Below, piece after piece: positions 5,887-12,172 of a DNA stretch of 25,541 bases. Within the stretch, counting starts at the first letter, position 1. The number at the start of each line of letters is the position of its first letter. The notes under the pieces were generated by a model, which made no database searches, was not told the origin of the DNA, and was given only the letters and a program-made list of their open reading frames with translations. Made by a program: the position numbers and the translations under genes. This DNA comes from a virus: the IMG/VR virus record IMGVR_UViG_3300043621_000012, positions 1 to 25,541 of that record; one strand, given 5' to 3'.

Positions 5887-6393
5887 TCAAGATCCCTTGT
5901 CACCAGTGTGCGCATCGGTGTCGACACTGATGTCGACATCAGTGCGGATGCCCGCTGACCTGCGGATGTCGCCCGCTTCGTCGGGTATGTAGCCCGCCGA
6001 GCGCAACCATAGGTCGACCGGCATCTGCTCGACGACGGCACGCCGCAGCTCGGGCGAGCTGACACGCTGCCACTGTCGCCACATGCCGACGATGGCGCTC
6101 GGGTTGCGCGGCGGATCGTGCTTCGTGATCGTGCGAATCAGCAGCTCGGCCGTCTGCTCGTCGACGAGCACGAAGCGCCGTTCGGTCAGCAGGTCGAGCG
6201 CCTTGCCGATCTCGTCGATGTGGACGTGAGCGACGCCCGACTGCCAGCGGCGCGGCGTGAACGGCACGACGCCGAGCAGGTTCCGGTCGGGCGACGACAG
6301 CAGCACGATGTACAGCCACTGCGCCGGCATGTCGAGCTGCCGGAAGTCCGGATCAGACCAGGCGCTCGACTGCACCTTGCCGAACGCAGCCAT
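5887..6393 (-). CDS. Replisome-organizer-like replication protein
   Basis: A 168-residue protein. It begins MAAFGKVQSSAWSDPDFRQL and continues with MPAQWLYIVLLSSPDRNLLGVVPF and a helical region (DEIGKALDLLTERRFVLVDE). This is the pattern of the winged-helix N-terminal domain of phage replisome organizers, which bind origin iterons and recruit the host helicase. The ATG at 6391-6393 follows GAAGGTGG and shares one base with the preceding stop (TGATG). The C-terminus is Asp/Thr-rich and short compared with many organizers, and no helicase-loader domain is evident. Repeats at its 3' end suggest that the origin lies there. No polymerase or helicase is encoded, so host enzymes are presumably used. 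Confidence 0.75.
   Translation of the reverse strand: MAAFGKVQSSAWSDPDFRQLDMPAQWLYIVLLSSPDRNLLGVVPFTPRRWQSGVAHVHIDEIGKALDLLTERRFVLVDEQTAELLIRTITKHDPPRNPSAIVGMWRQWQRVSSPELRRAVVEQMPVDLWLRSAGYIPDEAGDIRRSAGIRTDVDISVDTDAHTGDKGS
5918..5944. repeat. Perfect 20-bp palindrome overlapping a 10-bp palindrome
   Basis: Bases 5925-5944 form a perfect 20-bp palindrome centred on GTCGAC, and GTGTCGACAC (5918-5927) is a second palindrome overlapping it. Both lie in the last codons of the replication gene, coding for an Asp-rich tail (TDVDISVDTDAH), about 40 bases from the tandem repeats. The combination suggests a binding or unwinding element of an origin, although the repeated GTCGA words could also arise from Val-Asp repeats. 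Confidence 0.6.
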
Positions 6394-6575
6394 CAGGCGC
6401 CACCTTCGAGCAGGCGCCCACAGCCGGCACACACGCCGTTCACGTCGGGCGCCGGGTAGTCGCAATCGCACCAGAGCCGCACCGCGTGATAGCCCGAGCG
6501 GATGCACGGCCGGCACAGCTCGGCGACGCACATGCGCCCGCACGCGGCACACGGCGACAGCCGGCGCGTCGTCAC
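6393..6575 (-). CDS. 60-aa Cys-rich zinc-ribbon protein
   Basis: A GTG at 6573-6575 overlaps the previous stop (GTGA). Nine Cys residues are arranged as CAACGRMC, C-P-C-I, CDCDYP and CAGCG, enough for two zinc sites (double zinc ribbon). It overlaps by one base the replication gene that follows, and the two are probably translated together. Function unknown; single-stranded-DNA or RNA-polymerase binding would fit the fold. Confidence 0.75.
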   Translation of the reverse strand: MTTRRLSPCAACGRMCVAELCRPCIRSGYHAVRLWCDCDYPAPDVNGVCAGCGRLLEGGA

Positions 6576-6748
6576 GGCCGTGCCCTGTCGGCCAGCTCGA
6601 AGAGCATCGCCCGCAGGTCGAGCAGCACGTCGCAGACGTCGCAGCGATGGTCCGACGTGTGCGCCGCCATCGTGTGCCCGCACGTCGGGCATGGCGCGTT
6701 CAGCTTGACGCCCGGCCCGACGGCGGCGCATCGGTCGGCGATGATCAC
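6572..6748 (-). CDS. 58-aa zinc-finger-like protein
   Basis: A GTG at 6746-6748 overlaps the preceding stop. CPTCGHTMAAH followed by CDVCDVLLDL gives two CxxC knuckles about 14 residues apart, a classic zinc ribbon, then a C-terminal helix. Both ends are joined to neighbours by GTGA overlaps. No specific family is recognised. Confidence 0.75.
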   Translation of the reverse strand: MIIADRCAAVGPGVKLNAPCPTCGHTMAAHTSDHRCDVCDVLLDLRAMLFELADRARP

Positions 6749-6966
6749 GGCTCGACCTGCCCGAGCCCGACGTGCTCGCACACGGCGGTTAGCACGCGGT
6801 GTGCGGTGCCGAGCCCGTCGGTCGTCTGGTCCTGCGCTTTCACCAGCTCGTCGATCACCTGGTCGAGTTCGGCGTGATAGCGCCGATGCAGCAGGGCGTC
6901 GCCGTACACGCAGCCACAGCGCCGGCACGTGCGATCTTGCAGGTCGCCCGTGTCGAGCAGCGTCAC
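6745..6966 (-). CDS. 73-aa CxxC protein of unknown function
   Basis: A GTG at 6964-6966 overlaps the preceding stop. It carries a CRRCGC knuckle near the N-terminus, a helical middle (HAELDQVIDELVKAQDQ) and a His/Cys near the C-terminus (VCEHVGLG). One of the run of small zinc-binding-like proteins in the early operon. Confidence 0.7.
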   Translation of the reverse strand: MTLLDTGDLQDRTCRRCGCVYGDALLHRRYHAELDQVIDELVKAQDQTTDGLGTAHRVLTAVCEHVGLGQVEP

Positions 6967-7139
6967 GGCTCGCCCGCGTTCGCTTCGCGCCGGGCGATGT
7001 CGCCGTATGCCGACAGGGCGCGGGCTGCCGCGGCGTCTGCCTTCCCGCGTTCGATACGGCGTCTGATCTCGACGCACATCGGGCAGCCGGCGCCGTCGTG
7101 CAGCACGCCGTCGAGCAGGTGATCGTGTTCGAGCGTCAT
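6963..7139 (-). CDS. 58-aa small protein with a CPMC knuckle
   Basis: Begins ATG at 7137-7139, overlapping the previous stop (ATGA), and ends TGA at 6963-6965, overlapping the next GTG. The N-terminus has HDHLLDGVLHDGAGCPMCVEIRRRIERG; the rest is a basic Ala-rich helix. His residues preceding the CPMC could complete a zinc site. The frame exactly fills the space between two well-supported genes, which is the main argument for it. Confidence 0.75.
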   Translation of the reverse strand: MTLEHDHLLDGVLHDGAGCPMCVEIRRRIERGKADAAAARALSAYGDIARREANAGEP

Positions 7140-7636
7140 GTCGGCGACGGCCCGCGTTTGATCACGAGCGGCGCGTCGTCACGCGAGCGGTAGCGGCGCC
7201 AGTCGGGCAGGTGTCGGCGCAGCCCGCCCGTGCGCCACTTCGATGACGTCAGCTCGGGCGCATTGCAGCCGGGCAGCACGTCGACGAGCACGTCGACCGG
7301 CACGGCCTGCACGGGCTCGCCGTCGAAGGTGATCAGCCGCTCGGCTAGCTCGGCGATGACGTCGTGGCCGCGCCAGCGCTCGGGCGCATAGCCGGGCGCC
7401 AGGTGCACGACGTCGCCGTACGCGGTTTCGTAGTCGGCTCGCGGGTCGTCGCGGTCGGCGAGCCGCACGGCCGCGTCGTCGGCGACGAGCTTCATCAGCT
7501 CGCCGAGGGTGCGCTGCACGTGCCCGAGTTCGAGCCACAGCGTCACGACGTCGTCGACGTCGTAGTCGGCCGTGCGCCATTCGCCGTCGATGTCGAGCAG
7601 TGCGTCGAGCACGACGTCGGTACGACTTAGCGCCAT
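7136..7636 (-). CDS. 166-aa early protein of unknown function
   Basis: ATG at 7634-7636 lies 10 bases inside the end of the lipoprotein gene. The first ~60 residues look helical (MALSRTDVVLDALLDIDGEW..., LELGHVQRTLGELMKLVADD); the second half holds LITFDGEPVQAVPVDVLVDVLPGCN and ends in a basic tail (WRRYRSRDDAPLVIKRGPSP). No enzyme motif was recognised. Its place between annealase/lipoprotein and small zinc proteins suggests an accessory role in phage DNA metabolism, by inference only. Confidence 0.75.
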   Translation of the reverse strand: MALSRTDVVLDALLDIDGEWRTADYDVDDVVTLWLELGHVQRTLGELMKLVADDAAVRLADRDDPRADYETAYGDVVHLAPGYAPERWRGHDVIAELAERLITFDGEPVQAVPVDVLVDVLPGCNAPELTSSKWRTGGLRRHLPDWRRYRSRDDAPLVIKRGPSPT

Positions 7637-8082
7637 GGCGCGAGCCCCATGCGTCGGTACGCCGCGGCAGCACACGCGACGTTCGTGTCGGCGTCGGTCA
7701 CGTTCGCCGTCGTCAGCCCGCACCATTCACGCCAGCGCCCGGCGCCGGCCCGCAGGTTGAGCCCGAGCAGCCCGCCCCCGAGGTCGTCGCTGTCGACGAC
7801 GAAGCTCGTGTGATCGCAGCCCGACTCGCGCCGGGCGATCCGCACGAACGTAGCGACGGGCAGCCCGTGCTCGACGAACAGGGGCACATACGACTCGCAG
7901 TCGCCGGGCGTCACCGCGTGCGTCGTCGGCTGATCGGCGAGCAGCGCCTGCCCTTCGGCCGTATCAAGATACGCGATGGCGGCGTCGGGATCGTCGGCGT
8001 GCCAGCCGAGCCACGCCCGCACCTGCGCGGGCGTGCACGCGGTCAGCGGCACGAGCAGTAGCAGCAGCAGCACACGTTTCAC
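7627..8082 (-). CDS. Lipoprotein with lytic-transglycosylase/lysozyme-like domain
   Basis: A 151-residue exported protein. Lys2-Arg3, a run of Leu and the lipobox LTAC (Cys16) form a clear lipoprotein signal peptide. The mature part has IARRESGCDHTS with Glu86 in the position of the catalytic acid of transglycosylase/lysozyme-like domains, then GGGLLGLN, CGL, NVACAAAAYRRMGLAPW, closely paralleling the usual RESG-GLFQI-YGW layout. GTG at 8080-8082 follows AAGGGGG and overlaps the annealase stop. It is unexpected in the middle of a replication operon, far from the lysis genes. It might remodel peptidoglycan during infection or block superinfection at the cell surface, as other phage lipoproteins do. 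Activity is inferred only; downstream transglycosylase motifs are diverged. Confidence 0.8.
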   Translation of the reverse strand: MKRVLLLLLLVPLTACTPAQVRAWLGWHADDPDAAIAYLDTAEGQALLADQPTTHAVTPGDCESYVPLFVEHGLPVATFVRIARRESGCDHTSFVVDSDDLGGGLLGLNLRAGAGRWREWCGLTTANVTDADTNVACAAAAYRRMGLAPWR

Positions 8083-8822
8083 GGGTCGCCCCCTTCGGCG
8101 TCGAGTTCGGCTTGCCGGGCTTCGGCCAGCCATTCGGCGTCGAGCGCGTCTTCGGCGTCGAGCATCTCGGCGGCGATGACATACGCAGGGCGCCCGTCGT
8201 CGTCGGGCTCGTCGATGTCGACGCCGACGTCGATGTAATCGAGCGACGCCGCCGACGTCGAGCCCGCTTCGAGCGGGTCGGCGTCGTAGGCGGGTCGCAG
8301 GTCGAAGCGGGACAGCTCTTCGGGCGTGTAGCCGACCGTGCAGTCGGCGAAGATCAGGCGCGCCAGGCGCGACGTCGCCCGGGCGACGAGCATGTCGGAC
8401 GGGTACTTTTTCCACACGTCCTTGGTCAGCAGCCCGGCGCGCTGTGCGTCGGCAATTTCCCACACGACACGCGCCGAGCCGAGCCCGTCGGCCCGCTTGC
8501 CTTCGACGATGCAGCGCTGCGACGACGTCTCGACGAAGTGCAGAGCGTGCCCGTTGCGGTAGATCAGGGCGCGCATCAGCTTCGCCGAGCACGACGGCGT
8601 GCCTTCGATGATGAAGACTTCGCGCAGCGCCGTCATCGGTCGAAGCCCGAGTTCGTGCCCGTAGACCATGACGGCGAGCGCGGCGTCGGGTCGGCCGCGC
8701 AGCGCCTTCGGGACCATCTCGCTGTGCGTCGTGCGCTGCGCCAGCCGGTACAAGAAGTCCACATGTGCCAGCTCGGGCGATCGCTCGGGCTGCTCGGGCA
8801 CGGCGGGCAGGTCGTCACTCAC
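8079..8822 (-). CDS. RecT-like single-strand annealing protein
   Basis: A 247-residue protein. The segment GHELGLRPMTALREVFIIEGTPSCSAKLMRALI, then a beta-rich stretch, WKKYPSDMLVARATSRLARLIFADCTVGYTPEEL, follows the core of RecT/Redbeta-type annealases, which pair complementary single strands in phage recombination. The last ~60 residues are acidic and probably flexible. GTG at 8820-8822 overlaps the preceding stop (GTGA), and the stop overlaps the lipoprotein start. The possible nuclease encoded immediately upstream would be the expected exonuclease partner. Confidence 0.8.
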   Translation of the reverse strand: MSDDLPAVPEQPERSPELAHVDFLYRLAQRTTHSEMVPKALRGRPDAALAVMVYGHELGLRPMTALREVFIIEGTPSCSAKLMRALIYRNGHALHFVETSSQRCIVEGKRADGLGSARVVWEIADAQRAGLLTKDVWKKYPSDMLVARATSRLARLIFADCTVGYTPEELSRFDLRPAYDADPLEAGSTSAASLDYIDVGVDIDEPDDDGRPAYVIAAEMLDAEDALDAEWLAEARQAELDAEGGDP

Positions 8823-9511
8823 AGCGGCCAGCCGTAGCGGTAGTTCGAGTTCCGGTCGCTGGCGTCACACGCCGCGCACGGCACGCCCGGCGCTTGCCCG
8901 GCACAGCACACGTGCAGCGGGCAGCCGTCGCCGTCGGTCGACCAGGCCGGACGCCCGCACACGGCGCACGGCCCGAGCGCGGCGCGCCCGGGCTCGTGCC
9001 CGGCACTGTTCAGCACGGCGCCGATCGGCAAGTCGGCGACGTCGATCGCGGCGAAGTCGCTCGATCCGTCGCGGTTCACGCGGCGCTGCCAGCGCCCGCC
9101 CGTGTCGAGATACTCACGCAGCAGCGCCAGGTTCAGCAGCGCCCACGGGTACAGCCGATCGGCGTCGGGCTCGGCTTCCCACCCGTAGATCATGAAGTCG
9201 CCCCATCCCTGACGCAGCTTCGCCATCTCGGTCGTCGCGCCGTTCGGGCGTGACAGGCGCACAGTGAACTGCCGCAGGTACTGCGCCAGCCGCAGGTTCG
9301 TCGTGCCGTCACGCATCAGCCGGCGCCGAGCCCGGCACGCGATGCGCTGCCCGTTGCCGAGCGTGCCGACCATCATGTCGGTGTTGCGTCGAGCGTCGTC
9401 GTCCCATGACGCGACGGCGACGCGCACGACGCCGAGCGCAAGCTCTGCGTACTGGTCGCGGAAGCGCTGCTGCCAGGCGAAGTCTTCGACGTACAGCGCA
9501 TCAGTCGTCAT
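8819..9511 (-). CDS. 230-aa protein, possible nuclease domain with C-terminal zinc ribbon
   Basis: ATG at 9509-9511 preceded by AAGGGGCG at good spacing. Residues ~40-115 (ARRNTDMMVGTLGNGQRIAC, later FTVRLSRPNGATTEMAKLRQ, GWGDFMIYGWEAE) contain ordered Asp/Glu/Arg positions that recall PD-(D/E)xK-like phage proteins, but I cannot confirm the active site. The C-terminal ~60 residues have CAVCG, CPLHVCC and CAACDASD, a likely zinc ribbon. Lying directly upstream of and overlapping the RecT-like gene, it is the natural candidate for the recombination exonuclease. It could also be a non-enzymatic accessory protein. Confidence 0.7.
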   Translation of the reverse strand: MTTDALYVEDFAWQQRFRDQYAELALGVVRVAVASWDDDARRNTDMMVGTLGNGQRIACRARRRLMRDGTTNLRLAQYLRQFTVRLSRPNGATTEMAKLRQGWGDFMIYGWEAEPDADRLYPWALLNLALLREYLDTGGRWQRRVNRDGSSDFAAIDVADLPIGAVLNSAGHEPGRAALGPCAVCGRPAWSTDGDGCPLHVCCAGQAPGVPCAACDASDRNSNYRYGWPL

Positions 9512-9698
9512 CGGTCGCCCCTTCGATCTGGCGCTGCTGGCGCCGCTCGGCTTGCGTGATCTCGGCTCGGCGTCGGGCTTCGCCGTAGATGATTCGGTCG
9601 ACGGCGATCACGAGCCCGAAGCCCGGCGCCGACGTATCGATGCGCCCGCGGTCCCACACGTCAGCGCACGTGCAGGTCGCGCAGTGCAGCCGGCGCAC
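9501..9698 (-). CDS. 65-aa CxxCxC protein
   Basis: A GTG at 9696-9698 lies 2 bases after the preceding stop. It opens RRLHCATCTCADVWDRGRID and ends in a basic helix (EARRRAEITQAERRQQRQIE). It overlaps the next gene by 11 bases. The Cys motif suggests a metal site; function unknown. Confidence 0.7.
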   Translation of the reverse strand: MRRLHCATCTCADVWDRGRIDTSAPGFGLVIAVDRIIYGEARRRAEITQAERRQQRQIEGATDDD

Positions 9699-9700
9699 GG

Positions 9701-9940
9701 CTACAGCTCGAAGGTCGACGTCACGTGACGCAGACGGCGCACGCCGTCGTCGTCTTCGATCAGCTCGATCGGGCGCACGACCTGCTCGACGGTCACGAAG
9801 GCGTGACCGTGCTCGTCGTCGTCGATGATCAGCTCGACGACATGATCGACCGGCACGCCGACGCGGGCGAGCAGGTCGTCGGCGATCCGACGTGCTTCAT
9901 GGTCGCGCCGGTAGCTCTCGACGTCGATCACGCGCCGCAT
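9701..9940 (-). CDS. 79-aa protein of unknown function
   Basis: ATG at 9938-9940, overlapping the previous gene by 13 bases. An N-terminal basic helix (VESYRRDHEARRIADDLLAR) is followed by beta-rich, acidic sequence (VVELIIDDDEHGHAFVTVEQ, later RPIELIEDDD). No family is recognised. Confidence 0.7.
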   Translation of the reverse strand: MRRVIDVESYRRDHEARRIADDLLARVGVPVDHVVELIIDDDEHGHAFVTVEQVVRPIELIEDDDGVRRLRHVTSTFEL

Positions 9941-10161
9941 GGCTGCGCCTTCGGCCCGTCGACGATCAGCTCGAAGCGCAGGTGCCCGCCGACGGCGTCG
10001 ACGTGTCGATCTTCGGCCGCCTGCGTCGTGAAGACGGCGCCGCACGCCATACAGCGCGTGTGATACGGCGCCCGGGCGACCTTGTGCGTCGAGCGTGTCG
10101 ATGCCGGCACGGCGACGCCGAGCGCCTTCGCCTCGGCGCGGGACAGACGGGCCGCGGTCAC
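9928..10161 (-). CDS. 77-aa C2H2-like zinc-finger protein
   Basis: A GTG at 10159-10161 overlaps the stop of the HTH gene (GTGA). It has a basic N-terminus (LSRAEAKALGV), then CMACGAVFTTQAAEDRHVDAVGGHLRFEL, which places CxxC and two His residues as in a C2H2 finger. The protein may bind nucleic acid and is the second gene of the early operon. Confidence 0.75.
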   Translation of the reverse strand: MTAARLSRAEAKALGVAVPASTRSTHKVARAPYHTRCMACGAVFTTQAAEDRHVDAVGGHLRFELIVDGPKAQPCGA

Positions 10162-10433
10162 GACGCGCGGTCGAGATAGGCGTCGATGTCGGCCGGACGC
10201 ACCTTGCGGCGCCCGTTCACGTCGAGCCCGCGCAGCGTGCCTTCGTCGAGCATCCGGCCGACCGTCCAGCGCGACACGCCGAGATACCGGGCGACCTGCT
10301 CGATCGTCATCAGCGGGCGGTTGTCGACGATCATCTTCGTGCGCTCGACCATCCGCTCGCGGCTCGCCGCCTTCGACGCCTTGCGCGCCGTGCCGGTCTG
10401 CGGCTGCGTGTTCCCCCGTGTTCCCTGCACCAT
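10158..10433 (-). CDS. Excisionase-like MerR/HTH_17-type DNA-binding protein
   Basis: A 91-residue protein with an N-terminal Gln/Thr-rich basic stretch, then PLMTIEQVARYLGVSRWTVGRMLDEGTLRGLDVNGRRKVRPADIDAYL, the winged helix-turn-helix of phage excisionases and related DNA-binding proteins. The frame opens earlier (GTG at 10466), but ATG at 10431-10433 is preferred because TACCGT lies exactly 7 bases upstream with TTGCGT 18 bases further, the best leaderless promoter in this genome. As the first gene of the early operon, opposed to the repressor, it may be excisionase, Cro-like regulator or both. Confidence 0.8.
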   Translation of the reverse strand: MVQGTRGNTQPQTGTARKASKAASRERMVERTKMIVDNRPLMTIEQVARYLGVSRWTVGRMLDEGTLRGLDVNGRRKVRPADIDAYLDRAS

Positions 10434-10440
10434 GGTCGCC

Positions 10441-10470
10441 ACGGTAGGCACACGCCAGGCGGGCACGCAA
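10441..10470 (-). promoter_or_regulatory. Early-operon promoter (leaderless)
   Basis: On the minus strand TTGCGT (10465-10470), 18 bases, TACCGT (10441-10446), then 7 bases to the ATG of the HTH gene. This is the best-matched promoter in the window and faces away from the repressor gene. Transcription would begin at or next to the ATG. Confidence 0.6.
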
Positions 10471-10636
10471 GCGTCAGCCGCGCGAAGGTGGTAGCCCGTG
10501 ACGCAGGCAGACTCTTGCGAGGGACAGTGAACGGGTCTACGGTCGGCCGTGTGTCACGAAGAGCGGGCGCTTGCGGGACCGAAGGGGTACGGGCACGTGT
10601 CGAAACTGGGGGTTCAGAGTGAATCAGCCGCAAGCC

Positions 10637-10653
10637 GCTACGCAGTGCGTTGC
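10637..10653. promoter_or_regulatory. Candidate operator O1 upstream of the repressor
   Basis: GCTACGCAGTGCGTTGC. Its reverse complement matches the near-palindrome GCTACAGACTGCGTAGC ahead of the integrase (14378-14394) at 14 of 17 bases. It overlaps the start of the repressor -35 box. Likely an autoregulatory binding site. Confidence 0.5.
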
Positions 10654-10679
10654 ATCGTGTAGCAGATTTGTAGTTACAT
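10650..10679 (+). promoter_or_regulatory. Candidate repressor promoter
   Basis: TTGCAT (10650-10655), 18 bases, TTACAT (10674-10679), ending 9 bases before the ATG of the repressor. GGGGA lies between and could serve as a ribosome-binding site on a very short leader. Confidence 0.5.
10658..10674. promoter_or_regulatory. Weaker second operator-like site
   Basis: TGTAGCAGATTTGTAGT resembles the same motif (GTAGCAGA, TGTAG) but less closely, and lies in the spacer of the repressor promoter, 4 bases after O1. It may be a lower-affinity site. Confidence 0.3.
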
Positions 10680-10688
10680 GGGGAACGT

Positions 10689-11129
10689 ATGACGACAGCA
10701 TCAATCGGCGGCGCCGCAACCGCGATCGGCAACATGGTTCGCGATCGACGGATCGCTCTAGACCTGACGAAGTCGGAAGCGGCGCGGCGGGCGGGCGTGT
10801 CACGGCGCACATGGCACGAGATCGAAGACGGTCTGCGGGCGACGTCGTCAGCCGAGACGCTGGCGCAAATCGATCAGGTACTCGATCTGCCCGAAGGCAC
10901 GCTGTACGCGATGACGTCACGAAGCGCGCACGACAAGGTCGAAGCATTGCGACAGCAGGCGATCGACCTTGTGCGGCTGATGTCGAGCGACGAGCTACAG
11001 GTCTTCGTCGACACGCACGGCGTCGAAACCGTGCAGACGCTGCTCGCCCGACTCGAAGCGCAAGTCGAAGGGCTACGTCATGACGTCGCCGGGCGGACGA
11101 AGCCCGGCCGTCGCACGGCTAGCGCCTGA
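10689..11129 (+). CDS. XRE-family helix-turn-helix repressor
   Basis: A 146-residue protein. Residues ~14-70 form a Cro/CI-type helix-turn-helix (LTKSEAARRAGVSRRTWHEI, then TLAQIDQVLDLPEGTLY). The C-terminal part (residues 80-135) is helical with a probable coiled coil (HDKVEALRQQAIDLVRLMSS, later VQTLLARLEAQVEGL) and may dimerise; no LexA-like autoproteolysis motif is seen, so SOS induction by RecA-stimulated cleavage is unlikely. ATG at 10689 has GGGGAACGT upstream. It is divergent from the early operon and first in the lysogeny operon, the classic position for the immunity repressor. Confidence 0.85.
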   Translation: MTTASIGGAATAIGNMVRDRRIALDLTKSEAARRAGVSRRTWHEIEDGLRATSSAETLAQIDQVLDLPEGTLYAMTSRSAHDKVEALRQQAIDLVRLMSSDELQVFVDTHGVETVQTLLARLEAQVEGLRHDVAGRTKPGRRTASA

Positions 11130-11247
11130 TGACGTTCCCGATATCGAGCAGGTCGCCTTGCTCGTGCGTAGTGCCCGCATCCTGTGGGATGCGCGCCACA
11201 TCGACGGTCACGTGCTGCCCCTAGGACAGGTGCTGAATGGCGGTTGA
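11080..11247 (+). CDS. 55-aa protein of unknown function
   Basis: ATG at 11080 with AAGGG about 9 bases upstream; the first 50 bases overlap the end of the repressor gene in another frame, and the last 11 overlap the start of the 311-aa gene. The core (APDDVPDIEQVALLVRSARI, then DGHVLPLGQVLNG) looks structured. The good ribosome-binding site and the way it bridges its neighbours support a real gene. No family is recognised. Confidence 0.6.
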   Translation: MTSPGGRSPAVARLAPDDVPDIEQVALLVRSARILWDARHIDGHVLPLGQVLNGG

Positions 11248-12172
11248 AATGCGCGTGGCGACACCCGCGGGCGACGAGCTGCCGGTCTACAGCGACGCAC
11301 AGCTCGCCGAGCTGCTCGGCCCGCACGACAAGCGCGTGCTCTCGGCGAATCTGTCGCTGTCGTGGGTACGCGGACCGATCCTGCTCGCGCTGTACTGCGA
11401 AGGCGCGGTCGAGGATGCTTCGGGCCGGGCATCAGGCGTGCTCTTCGAGCGGGCGAAGCGCTACGGGCTGCGCGCCGACATCAAGTCGACGGCGATCTCG
11501 AATGCGCTCGACGCGCCCGCCTTCGATTTGCTCGTCGAGCGCCGGAAGGGTCCGCGCAAGACGTACAGCATTCGTCTTGTCGGGCTCGCCGAGCGATGGC
11601 TGCGCTTCCTACCTGACGACGACGAGATCGAGTCGGCGCCCACCGCGGGCGCCGACGCGACGGGCTCGGACGACGCCGCTGCAACTACGGCGCCCGAGCC
11701 CGAGCCGGAAGACTGCCCGGGCGGGACAGTCGGCGAGCCCGGGGACGCGTCCGCCCGCGTCGCCGGGCTCGCGCCGGCACCTTCGCCGGTCGAGTTCGAG
11801 CTGACGAACGCCGTCGCGACGGCGCTACTGACGCAGGTCGTCGAGATCATCAGCACGGGCGCGGGCGCGGGCCCACAGCTCGGGCGGCTACAGCTCGACG
11901 TGCAGGCGCTCGAAGAGCGGCTCGGCACGCAGGTCGCCTACGTCGACAAGCTGCGTCGGCAGGTACGCGAAGCGGGCGACGAGATCACGGCGCTGCGTGT
12001 CGAGCGTGACGGGCTGCGTCAGCGGGTCAAGAGCGCCGAGCACAACCTGACCGTTGCCATGTCGGCCGACGCGCAGCGCATCATCGACGCCGAAGTGCAG
12101 CGCCAGCTCGATCGCATCATGCGCCAGTCGCCGAACGGCGAGCACTCGAAGCGGGCGTCGTCGATCGCATGA
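11237..12172 (+). CDS. 311-aa protein: winged-helix-like N-terminus and coiled-coil C-terminus
   Basis: Residues ~18-125 (SDAQLAELLGPHDKRVLSAN through RKTYSIRLVGLAERWLRFLP) read like a winged-helix DNA-binding region. An acidic Ala/Pro-rich linker with EPEPED follows (~125-180). The last ~110 residues form a long helical, coiled-coil region (LQALEERL, VDKLRRQVREAGDEITALRVERDGLRQRVKSAEHNL). The ATG at 11237 lies 11 bases before the end of the 55-aa gene; its stop overlaps the next ATG (ATGA). DNA binding plus oligomerisation would suit a second regulator, a partition adaptor or a nucleoid-type protein. No named family is recognised. Confidence 0.75.
   Translation: MAVEMRVATPAGDELPVYSDAQLAELLGPHDKRVLSANLSLSWVRGPILLALYCEGAVEDASGRASGVLFERAKRYGLRADIKSTAISNALDAPAFDLLVERRKGPRKTYSIRLVGLAERWLRFLPDDDEIESAPTAGADATGSDDAAATTAPEPEPEDCPGGTVGEPGDASARVAGLAPAPSPVEFELTNAVATALLTQVVEIISTGAGAGPQLGRLQLDVQALEERLGTQVAYVDKLRRQVREAGDEITALRVERDGLRQRVKSAEHNLTVAMSADAQRIIDAEVQRQLDRIMRQSPNGEHSKRASSIA

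Larger units (their letters stand above)
10434..10688. other. Divergent early/lysogeny control region
   Basis: This 255-base gap separates the early-operon HTH gene (minus) and the repressor gene (plus). It contains the early promoter next to 10433, the repressor promoter and operator-like sites at 10637-10679, and about 160 bases between them in which no gene or further clear motif is seen. Confidence 0.75.

Noticed and set aside
8112-8837. 241-aa plus-strand frame opposite the RecT-like gene
   Set aside because: Antisense shadow; the minus-strand protein has a recognised family pattern and coupled neighbours.
18-10425. GTGTTCCC motif recurring at gene boundaries (20, 1993, 10408, 10418)
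   Set aside because: It also occurs within the tail-tip gene (about 18117 on the other strand), and GTTCCC is frequent in this GC-rich genome; too few copies to call a dispersed regulatory site.
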